A stretch of 64,000 nt of DNA from BOG-908 sp963692875. GTDB lineage: Bacteria; Pseudomonadota; Alphaproteobacteria; Acetobacterales; Acetobacteraceae. The notes beneath the pieces are model-generated. The model was not told the DNA's origin. It did no database searches and was given only the letters and a program-made list of their open reading frames with translations. Position 1 is the first letter of the stretch. Each line of letters opens with the position of its first letter. This document shows positions 23,899-32,560 of this stretch, one piece after another. The stretch spans positions 682,001 through 746,000 of the forward strand of contig OZ240673.1 in assembly GCA_965198755.1 (NCBI GenBank). Reading direction: 5' to 3'. Position numbers and translations under genes: made by a program.

Positions 23899-25422
23899 TC
23901 AGGCTGGGGCGAAGACAGCTGCATCGGGCACCACCTTGTCGAGAACGCGTGCGGAGGACAGCACGCCCGGCAACCCGGCACCCGGATGCGTGCCGGCGCC
24001 CACCAGGAACAAATTGGCCACCTCCTCGCTGCGGTTGTGCGGGCGGAACCAGGCGCTCTGTGTCAGGATCGGCTCCAGTCCGAAGGCGGCGCCGCGGTAG
24101 GACAGCAGGCGGTCGGAAAAGTCCTGCGGCGTCAGCAGGTGCGACGTCACCAGCTCGCCCTCCAGCCCGGGCAGCACGCTTTCCGACAGCACGCGCGCGA
24201 TCTTCGCCCGGTACGGCTCGGCCTGCGCCTGCCAGTCGGTGCCGCTCGCCAGGTTTGGCACCGGGGAGAGCACGTAAAACGCGTCGCAACCAGGCGGCGC
24301 CAGCGACGGATCGGTCGCCGTCGGCCGGTGCAGGTACAGGCTGAAATCGTCCGCCAGCTTGTGGTGCACGAAGATGTCGTCCAGCAGGCCGCGGTAGCGC
24401 GGGCCGAGCAGGATCGTGTGGTGCGCCACGTCGTCGTAACGCCGCCGCGTGCCGAAATACCACACGAACAGGCTCATCGAGTGACGCGCGCGTGCGATCC
24501 GGGCGTCCGTCCAGCGCCGCCGGGGCGCGCCCGCCAGCAGCGTGCCGTAGGTGTGCGCCGCACAGGCGTTGGAGACCACCACGTCAGCCCGCAGGCTCTC
24601 GCCGCCGCCCAGCCGCACGCCGGTGGCTACCCCGTCCGCCACGCTGATCTCGGCCACCTTCACGCCGCAGCGCACGCGTCCGCCCTGGCCCTCGATCAGC
24701 CGCACCAGGCCGGCGACCAGCGCGCCGGTGCCGCCCATGGCGAAGTGCACGCCCCAGCGACGCTCCAGGAAGCAGATCAGGCTGTAGATGGAGCTCGCCG
24801 CGAACGGGTTGCCGCCCACCAGCAGCGGGTGGAAGCTCAGCACCGTGCGCAGCCGCTCGTCCTTGACGTATTTGCCTACTAGCCCGTGCACGCTGCGCAG
24901 GCTGCCCAGGCGCAGCAACTGCGGCGCCAGCTTGGCCATGTCGGTCCAGCTGTCGAACGGCACGTCGCCCAGTTGCTCGAACCCGACGCGGTAGATCTCC
25001 GCACTCGCCGCCATGAAACGCTCGTAGCCGGCGACGTCGGACGGGCTGAAGCCGCCCACCTCCGCGCGCATGGCGTCCGCGTCGCCGGTGTAATCGAACG
25101 TCTCGCCGTCGTGAAAGCGGATCCGGTAGAACGGGCTGACCGGGCGCAGCTCCACGTCGTCTGCCAGGCGATGGCCGCACAGCGCCCACAGCTCCTCCAG
25201 CAGGAACGGCGCGGTAACGATGGTGGGCCCGGCGTCGAAGGTGAAGCCGTCCTGCCGGTAGACGTAGGCACGGCCGCCGGGCGCATCGAGCTGCTCCAGC
25301 ACGCTCACCCGGTAGCCACGGGCGCCCAGGCGAACCGCCGCGGCCAGGCCGCCGAAGCCGCTGCCGATGACGACGGCGTGCGGACGGGGGTCAAGATGAT
25401 CGGGTGAACTGACGTGCGTCAT
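23899..25422 (-). CDS. crtI: Phytoene desaturase
   Basis: 507 residues. The N-terminal FAD fold is HAVVIGSGFGGLAAAVRLGARGYRVSVLEQLDAPGGRAYVY, followed by DGFTFDAGPTIVTAPFLLEELW, and the C-terminal FAD motif is NLFLVGAGTHPGAGLPGVLSSARVL. These are CrtI hallmarks; the enzyme introduces three or four double bonds into phytoene. A perfect PpsR-type operator ends only nine bases before the ATG and no Shine-Dalgarno sequence is visible. The mRNA may therefore be leaderless or nearly so, or the true start may be slightly downstream. Confidence 0.94.
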   Translation of the reverse strand: MTHVSSPDHLDPRPHAVVIGSGFGGLAAAVRLGARGYRVSVLEQLDAPGGRAYVYRQDGFTFDAGPTIVTAPFLLEELWALCGHRLADDVELRPVSPFYRIRFHDGETFDYTGDADAMRAEVGGFSPSDVAGYERFMAASAEIYRVGFEQLGDVPFDSWTDMAKLAPQLLRLGSLRSVHGLVGKYVKDERLRTVLSFHPLLVGGNPFAASSIYSLICFLERRWGVHFAMGGTGALVAGLVRLIEGQGGRVRCGVKVAEISVADGVATGVRLGGGESLRADVVVSNACAAHTYGTLLAGAPRRRWTDARIARARHSMSLFVWYFGTRRRYDDVAHHTILLGPRYRGLLDDIFVHHKLADDFSLYLHRPTATDPSLAPPGCDAFYVLSPVPNLASGTDWQAQAEPYRAKIARVLSESVLPGLEGELVTSHLLTPQDFSDRLLSYRGAAFGLEPILTQSAWFRPHNRSEEVANLFLVGAGTHPGAGLPGVLSSARVLDKVVPDAAVFAPA

Positions 25423-25431
25423 GATCGAAAC

Positions 25432-25449
25432 TGTAAGCCTAAGTTTACA
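25432..25449. promoter_or_regulatory. PpsR/CrtJ-type operator before crtI
   Basis: TGTAAGCCTAAGTTTACA is a perfect TGT-N12-ACA palindrome with extended arms, and 16 of 18 bases match the proximal bchC site. It lies 9 bp upstream of the crtI start codon. Confidence 0.85.
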
Positions 25450-25892
25450 GATGATGCTAGAGGCAGAAGCAAGGCCTCATCGAGAAAAGAACGGCGGATC
25501 CAAGTGGTGAAGCGAGCACCTGCAGAGCCACCGTGTGACTGGCTCGCCTTCGACGCGCGATGGTCATCCGTCCAGATGGCCTGTTCAAGGCAAGCGCCTT
25601 TGGCAATCGCTTCGCGCGCCCTGAGCAGGTCATCGGGCCAGCCCAAGCTGCTTATATTGAGGGAAATCTCGGAGTGCGACCCTAGTGGGATATGGTGTTC
25701 GCTGCGAGCTTAGATCCGCCAAGCATAGAGGCGTGTGTCGCGGCCGTAGCGGGATCGCCAGAGATGTATGCCGGGAGAGCAAAACGTCCTGGTTCACTCT
25801 TCGAGACGGGACCGACTGTTGCGTTCCAGCGTAACGCCTTGATCCTAAGTCATTTCGTTGACGCACGCGCACGGCCACATTAACCTGCCGAC
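25450..25892. other. Intergenic region between crtI and ihfA
   Basis: No convincing gene is present. A short fragment resembling the left end of the dispersed repeat (AGAAGCAAGGCCTCATCGAG) lies near 25468. Frames on either strand are short and lack family motifs. Promoters for ihfA are presumably near the right end but I cannot place them. Confidence 0.4.
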
Positions 25893-26204
25893 ATGAATAC
25901 CGTAACCCGCGCGCACCTGGCTGAACGCATCTACGCGCAGGTCGGCCTGTCGCGCAACGAATCCGCCGACCTGCTGGAGGGCGTGCTGGAGCGTGTCTCC
26001 GCCGCGTTGGAAGCAGGGGAATCCGTCAAGATCAGCGGGTTCGGCACCTTTTCTATCAGGCAGAAGGGACGGCGCATCGGCCGCAATCCGAAGACCGGCG
26101 TCGAAGTGCCGATCATGCCGCGCCGGGTGCTGGTGTTCAGGCCGAGCCAGGTGCTGAAGGCGCAGATCAACGGCCAGGCGATCCCGGACGGCGACGACGA
26201 ATGA
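25893..26204 (+). CDS. ihfA: Integration host factor alpha subunit
   Basis: 103 residues of the HU/IHF fold. The N-terminal VTRAHLAERIYAQVGLSRNESADLLE and the DNA-bending arm GRRIGRNPKTGVEVPIMPRRVLVFRPSQVLK are diagnostic, and the IPMP-like arm favours IHF alpha over HU. It bends DNA in transcription and recombination. ATGA overlap with the next gene (26201-26204) couples it to a MerR-type regulator, a pairing widespread in Alphaproteobacteria, where rpmF-plsX-fabH usually stands directly upstream. Here that group is 7 kb away on the other strand. Confidence 0.92.
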   Translation: MNTVTRAHLAERIYAQVGLSRNESADLLEGVLERVSAALEAGESVKISGFGTFSIRQKGRRIGRNPKTGVEVPIMPRRVLVFRPSQVLKAQINGQAIPDGDDE

Positions 26205-26740
26205 GCCCTGCGGCGGTAAACGACAGGCTGGGCGTGCCGCCACCGCCGGAGGCACTCACCGAGGACGGCGGCCGCCTGCGCCTGCGTAAGGCGGCCGGTG
26301 CGTTCCGCACGATCAGCGAGGTAGCCGACGAGCTGCACATCCCGCAGCACGTGCTGCGCTTCTGGGAGACCAAGTTCCCGCAGGTCAAGCCGCTCAAGCG
26401 CGGCGGCGGCCGGCGCTATTACCGGCCGGACGACATCACCCTGCTGCGCCGGGTGTCCGACCTGCTCTACATCCACGGCTACACCATCAAGGGCGTGCAG
26501 CGCCTGTTGCGCGAAGGCGGCGGCCAACTGGCCGACAACATCCCGCCGCCCAACGAGGCCGAACGCCTGGAAGCCGAGGCGGAGCGCGCACGGGGCGAGG
26601 CGGCTCCGCAGATGCAGCTCGTGATGCCGGTGGCGCCCGCAACGCAGCCCAGGCGGCAGACCGAGGCGGAGCGGCTGCGGGCGGCGCTGGTGCTGGCGTT
26701 GGGTGAGCTGGAGGCGATCAGGGCGACCCTGAAGGGCTAG
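26201..26740 (+). CDS. MerR-family transcriptional regulator
   Basis: 179 residues. The winged-helix DNA-binding domain covers about residues 35-105: FRTISEVADELHIPQHVLRFWETKFPQVKPLKRGGGRRYYRPDDI, then LLRRVSDLLYIHGYTIKGVQRLLREGG. The C-terminal part is Glu/Arg/Ala-rich and probably helical, without Cys pairs, so it is unlikely to sense metals. It is the conserved regulator encoded after ihfA in many Alphaproteobacteria; its regulon is unknown to me. Translationally coupled to ihfA. Confidence 0.88.
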   Translation: MSPAAVNDRLGVPPPPEALTEDGGRLRLRKAAGAFRTISEVADELHIPQHVLRFWETKFPQVKPLKRGGGRRYYRPDDITLLRRVSDLLYIHGYTIKGVQRLLREGGGQLADNIPPPNEAERLEAEAERARGEAAPQMQLVMPVAPATQPRRQTEAERLRAALVLALGELEAIRATLKG

Positions 26741-26890
26741 GCAGGCGCTTTCTGTTCGAAAGCGAGTTCGCGCCCGGAACGCCGTGATTTCAACCGCCAC
26801 GTTCCTGGGCCGCGTACAAGCTCCTGGTCCTGAGCCGAGATTACTGTCGCCTGATACCCGCCGGTGGAATTCGCGAGCACCACGAAAGGC

Positions 26891-27166
26891 TTAATCGTTC
26901 AGCAAATCCTTCACCGCCTTGGCCGGCGCAAACGTCAGCTTCCGCGCCGCCGCGATCTCGATCGTCTCGCCGGTTGCCGGGTTGCGGCCCTGGCGCGCCG
27001 GCATGTCCTTCACCCTGAACTGGCCGAAGCCCGCCAATGCTACCGAGTCGCCGCTTTTCGCGGCCGAGGTGATCGCCGCGGTCACCGCGTCGAGGGCCTT
27101 GCGCACTTGCGACTTCTCAAGACCGGCGCTGGAGGCGACGTGTTCGATCAGCTCAGACGTGTTCAT
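26891..27166 (-). CDS. DNA-binding protein HU
   Basis: 91 residues from ATG 27166 (MNTSELIEHVASSAGLEKSQVRKALDAVTAAI). The arm segment is MPARQGRNPATGETIEIAAARKLTFAPAKAVKDLL, with the RNPATG consensus of HU. It compacts and bends DNA as a homodimer. It is convergent with the ihfA-merR pair; upstream is the region leading to bchI. Two different HU/IHF-fold genes within 1.3 kb is unusual but probably fortuitous. Confidence 0.92.
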   Translation of the reverse strand: MNTSELIEHVASSAGLEKSQVRKALDAVTAAITSAAKSGDSVALAGFGQFRVKDMPARQGRNPATGETIEIAAARKLTFAPAKAVKDLLND

Positions 27167-27481
27167 CCTGGTCGGTTCCCCAAAATCCAAGCCCACTGAA
27201 AGCAGTTTCCCCGAGTCCTGTCACCTGCGTGTTTTGGCGCCAGGGCCAAGATCTCGACCGCTGGCACGCCTGCCGAGCGATGCCTTCTTTAAAGCACAGA
27301 GCGAAACACACCGGCGCCGGAGAGCGCGCGACGCAGGCACACTTCGTCAGCAGAACCCAGAGTTTTCGCTGCTTTTCGAAAAAGCAGGCCTTGCCTTACC
27401 CTTGCCTGGACCAGCACCGCCACCCGCCGCTGTTGCAGCGCAAGCCCGGCCCGATATGAGTGGCGCCAGGGAGACCAAGAC
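27167..27481. other. Intergenic region between HU and bchI, with a half copy of the dispersed repeat
   Basis: The divergent HU and bchIDO promoters should lie here. At 27361-27397 a right-hand half of the repeat occurs (CTGC/GCAG hairpin followed by GCCTTGCC). No TGT-N12-ACA operator is seen, unlike the crt and bchC promoters. No gene of convincing size was found. Confidence 0.45.
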
Positions 27482-28504
27482 ATGCGCACGTGCTTTCCGT
27501 TTTCGGCCATCGTCGGACAGGACGAGATGAAGCGGGCACTCATGGTGGCGGCCGTGGACCCCAGTGTTGGCGGCGTGTTGGTGTTCGGCGACCGCGGCAC
27601 CGGCAAGAGCACGGCGGTGCGCGCGCTGGCCGCGCTGCTGCCGCCGATGCAGGTTGTGGCCGGCTGCCGCTACGGTTGCGATCCAAGGCCAGGTGCTGCG
27701 CGTTGCGAGGAGTGCGCAGCGCGCGCCGAACCGCTGCCCGCACAGGCCGCCCCGGTGCCGGTGGTGGACCTGCCGCTGGGTGCCACCGAGGACCGCGTAG
27801 TGGGCGCGCTGGACCTGGAGCGCGCGCTGACGCGGGGCGAGCGCGCCTTCGAGCCTGGGCTGCTGGCGCGCGCCAACCGCGGCTTCCTCTACATCGACGA
27901 GGTTAACCTGCTGGAGGACCACCTGGTCGACCTGCTGATCGACGTGGCGGCGTCGGGCGAGAACGTGGTCGAGCGCGAGGGGCTGAGCGTGCGCCACCCG
28001 GCGCGCTTCGTGCTGGTCGGCAGCGGTAACCCCGAGGAGGGCGAGTTGCGGCCGCAGTTGCTGGACCGCTTCGGCCTCTCTGTGGAGGTGAGCACGCCGG
28101 GCGACATCGCCTCGCGCATCGACATCGTCCGCCGGCGCGACGCCTTCGAGCGCGACCCGGCGGCGTTCGCCGCCACCTGGCGCGTGGAGGACGAGAGGCT
28201 GCGGCAGCGCATCGAGGCGGCGCGCGCGCTGCTGGCAGGCGTCGAGGTGCCCGACGCGGTGCTGGAGCAGGCGGCCCGGCTGTGCATGGCGCTTGGCACC
28301 GACGGGCTGCGGGCGGAGCTGACGCTGCTGCGCGTGGCCCGCGTTCTTGCCGCGCTGGACGGCGCGCCGGCGGCCACCGACGCGCATGTGCGCCAGGCGG
28401 CACCCTCTGCGCTGCGCCACCGGCTGCGGCGCGACCCGCTCGACGAATCGGGTTCCACCGCCCGCGTGACCCGCGCGATGGGCGAGGTCTTCGCCGATGC
28501 TTAG
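27482..28504 (+). CDS. bchI: Magnesium chelatase ATPase subunit I
   Basis: 340 residues. AAA+ Walker A is VFGDRGTGKSTAV (about 34-46) and Walker B is GFLYIDEVNLLEDH (134-147). FVLVGSGNPEEGELRPQLLDRFG is sensor 1 with the arginine-finger region, and LTLLRVARVLAAL the lid. A Cys-rich loop (GCRYGCDPRPGAARCEEC) is normal for BchI. It drives Mg insertion into protoporphyrin IX with BchD and BchH (BchH not in the window). It overlaps bchD by eight bases. Confidence 0.96.
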   Translation: MRTCFPFSAIVGQDEMKRALMVAAVDPSVGGVLVFGDRGTGKSTAVRALAALLPPMQVVAGCRYGCDPRPGAARCEECAARAEPLPAQAAPVPVVDLPLGATEDRVVGALDLERALTRGERAFEPGLLARANRGFLYIDEVNLLEDHLVDLLIDVAASGENVVEREGLSVRHPARFVLVGSGNPEEGELRPQLLDRFGLSVEVSTPGDIASRIDIVRRRDAFERDPAAFAATWRVEDERLRQRIEAARALLAGVEVPDAVLEQAARLCMALGTDGLRAELTLLRVARVLAALDGAPAATDAHVRQAAPSALRHRLRRDPLDESGSTARVTRAMGEVFADA

Positions 28505-30596
28505 CGCGGCGCCTGGCCTGGCGCAGGCGCAGCACGCGCCAGGAAGCGTGGCTCCAGGAAGCGGAGAGCCAGGAAGCGGAGAGCCAGGAAGCGGGGCGCC
28601 GGAAAGCGGAGAGCCAGGAAGTCGAGCGCCAGGACGCGTGGCACCAGGACGGGGCCCCACGCCGGGTGATCCTGCGCCGCCGCCGGCAGGCGCCGGGGAC
28701 AGCTTCGGGTCCACCGCCGAGCCAGCCGCGCCGAACGAACACGCGGCCGTCTGGGCAGATGCGTGCAGCGTGCTGGACCTGCTGGTTGTGGACCACGCGG
28801 GGCTGGGCGGGGTGTGCGTCCGCGCCCAGGCAGGTCCGGTGCGGGCGGGCTGGCTGCAGCGCCTGGCCGACACGTTCCCGGTCGTGCGGCGGATGCCGGC
28901 CGGCATCGGCGACGCGGCGCTGCTCGGCGGCCTCGACCTGGCCGCCACGCTGCAAGCCGGCCGTCCGGTCGCCGCGCGCGGGTTGCTCGCCGGGGCGCAG
29001 GGCGGCGTGGTGGTGGCGGTGATGGCCGAACGCATCGCGCCGGGGCTCGCTGGCCGGCTGGCGGCTGCGCTGGACACCGGCGCCGGGTTCGGCCTGGTGG
29101 CGCTGGACGAGGGTGCCGGGCCCGACGAGGCCTGCCCGGCAGCGTTGCTCGACAGGCTGGCGTTCCACGTCGATCTGGGCGACCTCTCCTACCGGGACGC
29201 CGCGGCCCGGCCGCTCGACTGCCAGGCTCTGGCCGAGGCGCGGGCCCTGCTGCCGGGCGTCGAGGTGCCGGACGAGGTGATGCAGGCGTTGTGCGCCACC
29301 GCGCTGGCGCTCGGAATCGGCTCGGCGCGGGCACCGCTGCTGGCGTTGCGGGCCGCCAGGGCGGCGGCGGCGCTGGCCGGGGAGGGCGTGGTCGGCCTGT
29401 CGCACGCCGCGCTGGCGGCCCGGCTGGTGCTGGCGCCGCGCGCCACGTCGCTGCCGGCGGCCGAGGAGGTGCCGCCAGACGCAGCCGATCCCGGCAACAC
29501 CCAGCCGGCGGATCACAGCCAGGCTGCCGAGGCGCAGCCACCAGCGGCGCAGACGCAGCCTCCGGCGAGCCCACCGGACCAGCCCGAGCCCGGCCGCACT
29601 GACGCCGCCGGCCAGGACGAGGCTCAGACGCCAGGCGGCGTGACGCAGGCCACCGAGCTGCTTCTGGATGCCACGCGTGCCGCCATACCGGCCGGATTGC
29701 TGGCCCGGCTGCAGACGCGTGACTTTCGCAGCAACGGTCCGGCGGGAAGGCTGGGTGCCGCGCAGAAGACCACCCAACGCGGCCGCCCGGTGGGCGTGCG
29801 CGCGGCCCCACCCGAGCGCGGTGCGAGGCTGAACCTCATCGAGACGCTGCGCGCGGCTGCTCCCTGGCAGGCGCTGCGCCGGCGCCAGGCCGCCCAGACA
29901 GTGGCGGCCATGGCAGGGTCCGACGCCGCCGCGCCGGATTTCAGCCCGGGCCCCGCCGCGCCGGACCCGAGCCTGAGCCCGGGCCGCGTCCTGCTCTGCC
30001 GCGACGATTTCCGCGTCACACGCATGGAGGCGCGCAGCCGCACCACCACCATCTTCGTAGTGGACGCGTCGGGCTCGTCCGCGCTCAACCGGCTCGCCGA
30101 GGCAAAGGGCGCCGTCGAGCTGCTGCTGGCGGACTGCTACCGGCGGCGCGACCAGGTCGCCGTGGTGGCGTTTCGCGGCCGGAGCGCGCAGGTGCTGCTA
30201 CCGCCGACACGCTCGCTGGTGCGAGCCAAGCGCAGCCTGGCCGGACTGCCGGGCGGCGGCGGCACCCCGCTCGCCGCCGGCATCGACGCTGCCTTCCTGC
30301 TGGCGGAGACGGCGAGGCGCGGCGGCGCGGCCCCCACCCTGGTGCTTCTGACCGACGGGCGGGCCAACGTCACCAGGGCCGGCACCGCCGGACGCGACGC
30401 GGCGGGTGCGGAGGCGGCGCAGGCGGCCAGGCGCGTGCGCGCCGCCGGCATGGCAAGCCTGGTGCTCGACATCTCGCCCAGGCCGGCGGCCGAGGCGGGC
30501 CGCCTGGCCCGCGACATGGGCGCGCTCTACATCCCGCTGCCCTATGCCAACGCTGCGTCCGTCTCCTCGGCGGTTCGCGCCGCAGCCCGCCGGTGA
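28497..30596 (+). CDS. bchD: Magnesium chelatase subunit D with N-terminal pentapeptide repeats
   Basis: 699 residues. The N-terminus begins with a tandem (A/E)PGSG tract encoded by eight 15-bp repeats (28536-28655), absent from BchD proteins I know. A degenerate AAA+ domain without Walker A follows (about 85-325), then a Pro/Gln/Ala-rich linker, and a C-terminal von Willebrand A domain with an intact MIDAS: IFVVDASGSSALNRLAEAKG (Asp about 523) and LLTDGRANV (about 618). BchD bridges BchI and BchH. Overlap GTGA with bchO. Confidence 0.95.
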   Translation: MLSAAPGLAQAQHAPGSVAPGSGEPGSGEPGSGAPESGEPGSRAPGRVAPGRGPTPGDPAPPPAGAGDSFGSTAEPAAPNEHAAVWADACSVLDLLVVDHAGLGGVCVRAQAGPVRAGWLQRLADTFPVVRRMPAGIGDAALLGGLDLAATLQAGRPVAARGLLAGAQGGVVVAVMAERIAPGLAGRLAAALDTGAGFGLVALDEGAGPDEACPAALLDRLAFHVDLGDLSYRDAAARPLDCQALAEARALLPGVEVPDEVMQALCATALALGIGSARAPLLALRAARAAAALAGEGVVGLSHAALAARLVLAPRATSLPAAEEVPPDAADPGNTQPADHSQAAEAQPPAAQTQPPASPPDQPEPGRTDAAGQDEAQTPGGVTQATELLLDATRAAIPAGLLARLQTRDFRSNGPAGRLGAAQKTTQRGRPVGVRAAPPERGARLNLIETLRAAAPWQALRRRQAAQTVAAMAGSDAAAPDFSPGPAAPDPSLSPGRVLLCRDDFRVTRMEARSRTTTIFVVDASGSSALNRLAEAKGAVELLLADCYRRRDQVAVVAFRGRSAQVLLPPTRSLVRAKRSLAGLPGGGGTPLAAGIDAAFLLAETARRGGAAPTLVLLTDGRANVTRAGTAGRDAAGAEAAQAARRVRAAGMASLVLDISPRPAAEAGRLARDMGALYIPLPYANAASVSSAVRAAARR
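28536..28655 (+). repeat. Eight 15-bp tandem repeats in bchD
   Basis: The unit is close to GAGCCAGGAAGCGGA, encoding EPGSG. Variants are APGSV, APGSG, APESG, EPGSR, APGRV and APGRG. The central units differ by only one to three bases, suggesting recent expansion. Same unit length and frame as the repeat in crtB but unrelated sequence. Confidence 0.9.
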
Positions 30597-31486
30597 ACGC
30601 CGCCGCCGCGCCGCCCGCCACGTGGGCGCAGGCCGGTCCCGCTTGGCCGAACCGGCAAGCCAGCCGTTTCGTGCGCGCCGACGGGATCACCTGGCACGTC
30701 CAGCAGATGGGCGACGGCCCAACCCTGCTGCTGGTACACGGCACCGGGGCGTCCACCCATTCCTGGCGCGGCGTGATGCCGGTCCTGGCACAGCATTTCA
30801 ACGTGCTGGCGGCCGACCTGCCGGGCCACGGCTTCACCCAGATCCCGTCGCGCCACCGCCTGACCCTGCCGGGGATGGCGCGCGACCTGGCCGGGCTGCT
30901 GCAGGTGCTGGGCGCCGCACCGGCGATGGCGGTGGGGCACTCCGCAGGTGCGGCCATCCTGGCGCGAATGTGCCTGGACGGGACCGCCGACCCGGCCGGC
31001 CTGGTCAGCCTGAACGGCGCGTTCCTGCCGCTGGGCGGTCCGGCCGGCCAGGTGTTCGCGCCGCTGGCGCGGCTGCTGGTGGACCTGCCGATCCTGCCGC
31101 AGCTGTTCGTCTGGCGCGCCCGCAACCCGGGGATGGTCGACCGGCTGCTGGCCGGCACCGGGTCGCGGCTGGACGCGGAAGGCGTCGCACTCTACGCGCA
31201 GCTGTTGCGCATGCCAGGCCACGCCGCCGGCGCCCTGCGGATGATGGCGGGCTGGGACCTCGCTCCCCTGGTGCGCGACCTGCCGCGGCTGCGGCCGAAG
31301 CTGCTGCTGGTGGCGGGCTCGGCCGACCGCGCGATCCCGCCCGCCGACTCCCAGCGCCTGGCCGCGATGGTCCCGGGCGCGCGCATGCTGGTGCAGCAGG
31401 GCCTGGGCCACCTCTCGCACGAGGAGGATCCGGCAGGCACGGCCGCCCTCATCGCATCGTTCGCGGGGGAGGTTGGGGCAGGGTGA
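30593..31486 (+). CDS. bchO: Alpha/beta hydrolase associated with Mg chelatase
   Basis: 297 residues, GTG start overlapping the bchD stop. The alpha/beta-hydrolase core has an oxyanion HGTG (LLLVHGTGASTHSW), the nucleophile elbow AVGHSAGAA (Ser about 117), an acid in LLVAGSADRAIP and His in QGLGHLSHEEDP. BchO is encoded with bchID in most purple bacteria, but its substrate is not firmly established. It is followed by another GTGA overlap with a small membrane-protein gene. Confidence 0.93.
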   Translation: MNAAAAPPATWAQAGPAWPNRQASRFVRADGITWHVQQMGDGPTLLLVHGTGASTHSWRGVMPVLAQHFNVLAADLPGHGFTQIPSRHRLTLPGMARDLAGLLQVLGAAPAMAVGHSAGAAILARMCLDGTADPAGLVSLNGAFLPLGGPAGQVFAPLARLLVDLPILPQLFVWRARNPGMVDRLLAGTGSRLDAEGVALYAQLLRMPGHAAGALRMMAGWDLAPLVRDLPRLRPKLLLVAGSADRAIPPADSQRLAAMVPGARMLVQQGLGHLSHEEDPAGTAALIASFAGEVGAG

Positions 31487-31746
31487 GGGCGCTCCTCGCC
31501 AGTGGACGGCTGCTGGATCTGATCCTCGCCGGCGTGGTGATGGAGGCCGCCATCCTGGTCGCGCTGTTCCGCGCCACCGGGCGGGGCGTGCGGCCCGGCG
31601 ACCTGCTGGCGAACCTGGCGGCAGGCGCGTGCCTGCTGCTGGCAATGCGGCTGGGCATGGCGGGCGCCTGGTGGGGCTGGGTGTGTGCCTGCCTGGCGGG
31701 CGGGCTGGCGTGCCACGTGGCGGATTTGCGCACGCGGTGGCGTTGA
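31483..31746 (+). CDS. Small membrane protein coupled to bchO
   Basis: 87 residues from the GTG at 31483 that overlaps the bchO stop. Three hydrophobic segments are visible: LLDLILAGVVMEAAILVALF, LLANLAAGACLLLAMRLG and AWWGWVCACLAGGLACHVA, with short charged connections. I recognise no catalytic motif. Position as fourth gene of a bchI-D-O unit with tight coupling implies a link to bacteriochlorophyll synthesis or membrane assembly, which is inference. Length and hydrophobicity argue for a real protein rather than read-through. Confidence 0.65.
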   Translation: MRALLASGRLLDLILAGVVMEAAILVALFRATGRGVRPGDLLANLAAGACLLLAMRLGMAGAWWGWVCACLAGGLACHVADLRTRWR

Positions 31747-31861
31747 TCGGGAAAGTCACGTCCCACGCAGGGCGTCAGCGCGGCGGCGCGACTGACCACG
31801 AAGGTTTTGCCTCGCGTTGCTCCGTTTGTTGTCGCTGCTCTCTGACAATATATATTTCTCG

Positions 31862-31900
31862 TTGTTATTCACGCTCAGCGAAGCGCGACAGTGATAACAA
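31862..31900. repeat. AT-rich inverted repeat downstream of the bchIDO unit
   Basis: TTGTTAT...ATAACAA arms with inner CGCT/AGCG pairing enclose about 25 bp. It could be a terminator for the upstream operon or a protein-binding site. A TGT-N12-ACA match (31830-31847) lies just to the left but has a GC-rich core. Confidence 0.5.
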
Positions 31901-31926
31901 TCGCCCCAGGCCTTGACTGGTAAAAG

Positions 31927-32056
31927 GCAAGAAAGCGGTTCTTTTTTGAAAAAAAGAACCAAAAAACTTTTGTTCCTGGAGTACTCGTTGGAGGAGAATT
32001 TGCGACAGCAGGACCAAAAGTTTTTTTGCTGTTTTTGAAAAAAAGCAGGCCTGCCT
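31927..32056. repeat. Dispersed hairpin repeat, copy 6
   Basis: Full copy. The left hairpin is GTTC/GAAC type; the right hairpin is CTGC/GCAG type with one base lost from its 5' stem (CTG-TTTTT). Confidence 0.85.
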
Positions 32057-32130
32057 GATGTGGATCAGGATTTACGGCCGTTGATTTAGGTTGGTTTCCG
32101 GCCTGCTTCCGTCTGGTCGCTCAGCAAGCA

Positions 32131-32206
32131 AAGCAAGGCCTGCTTTTTTGAAGAAAAGCAGCAAAAAACTTTTACTCCCGCTGTCGCGGACATTCCTGCA
32201 GCGTGC
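32131..32206. repeat. Dispersed hairpin repeat, copy 7 (left half only)
   Basis: A left arm with CTGC/GCAG hairpin and the central CTGTCGCGGAC block. The right arm is missing. Confidence 0.8.
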
Positions 32207-32350
32207 ACCTCCGGACAGAGATGCCTGAGCGGCGCGAGGAAGTTTTGAAGCGGACGTGCCGGCGCTCGAGGCGTCATGGCTGGGCGGCTGCAGCATCCAG
32301 CTTTCTTCTATGTCGAACCAGCCGCCCGCGACATCGACCGGCGCCACGTA

Positions 32351-32482
32351 AAGAAAGCAGTTTCGTTGAACAAAAGAACCAGATAACTTTTGTTCCCTCG
32401 GGCGTAAGTTGCGGGAGAGTCCGCGACAGCAGGGACAAAAGCTTTTTGCTTCTTTTTCTCGAAAAAGAAGGCCTTGCTTTCT
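32351..32482. repeat. Dispersed hairpin repeat, copy 8
   Basis: The left arm is degraded (GTTTC...GAAC); the right arm is a good CTTC/GAAG hairpin. The central stem CCGCGACAGCAGGGACAAAAG is kept. Confidence 0.8.
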
Positions 32483-32560
32483 CGCCGCCAACCATCTCAG
32501 GGGTCAGTGTTTCCGGCCGCCGATATCAAACCAGCTGGCTTGCGGAGTGACCGTTGCGGA

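Noticed and set aside
25419..25646. 75-codon minus-strand frame upstream of crtI
   Set aside because: It covers the crtI operator and has no family similarity I can name or plausible ribosome site.
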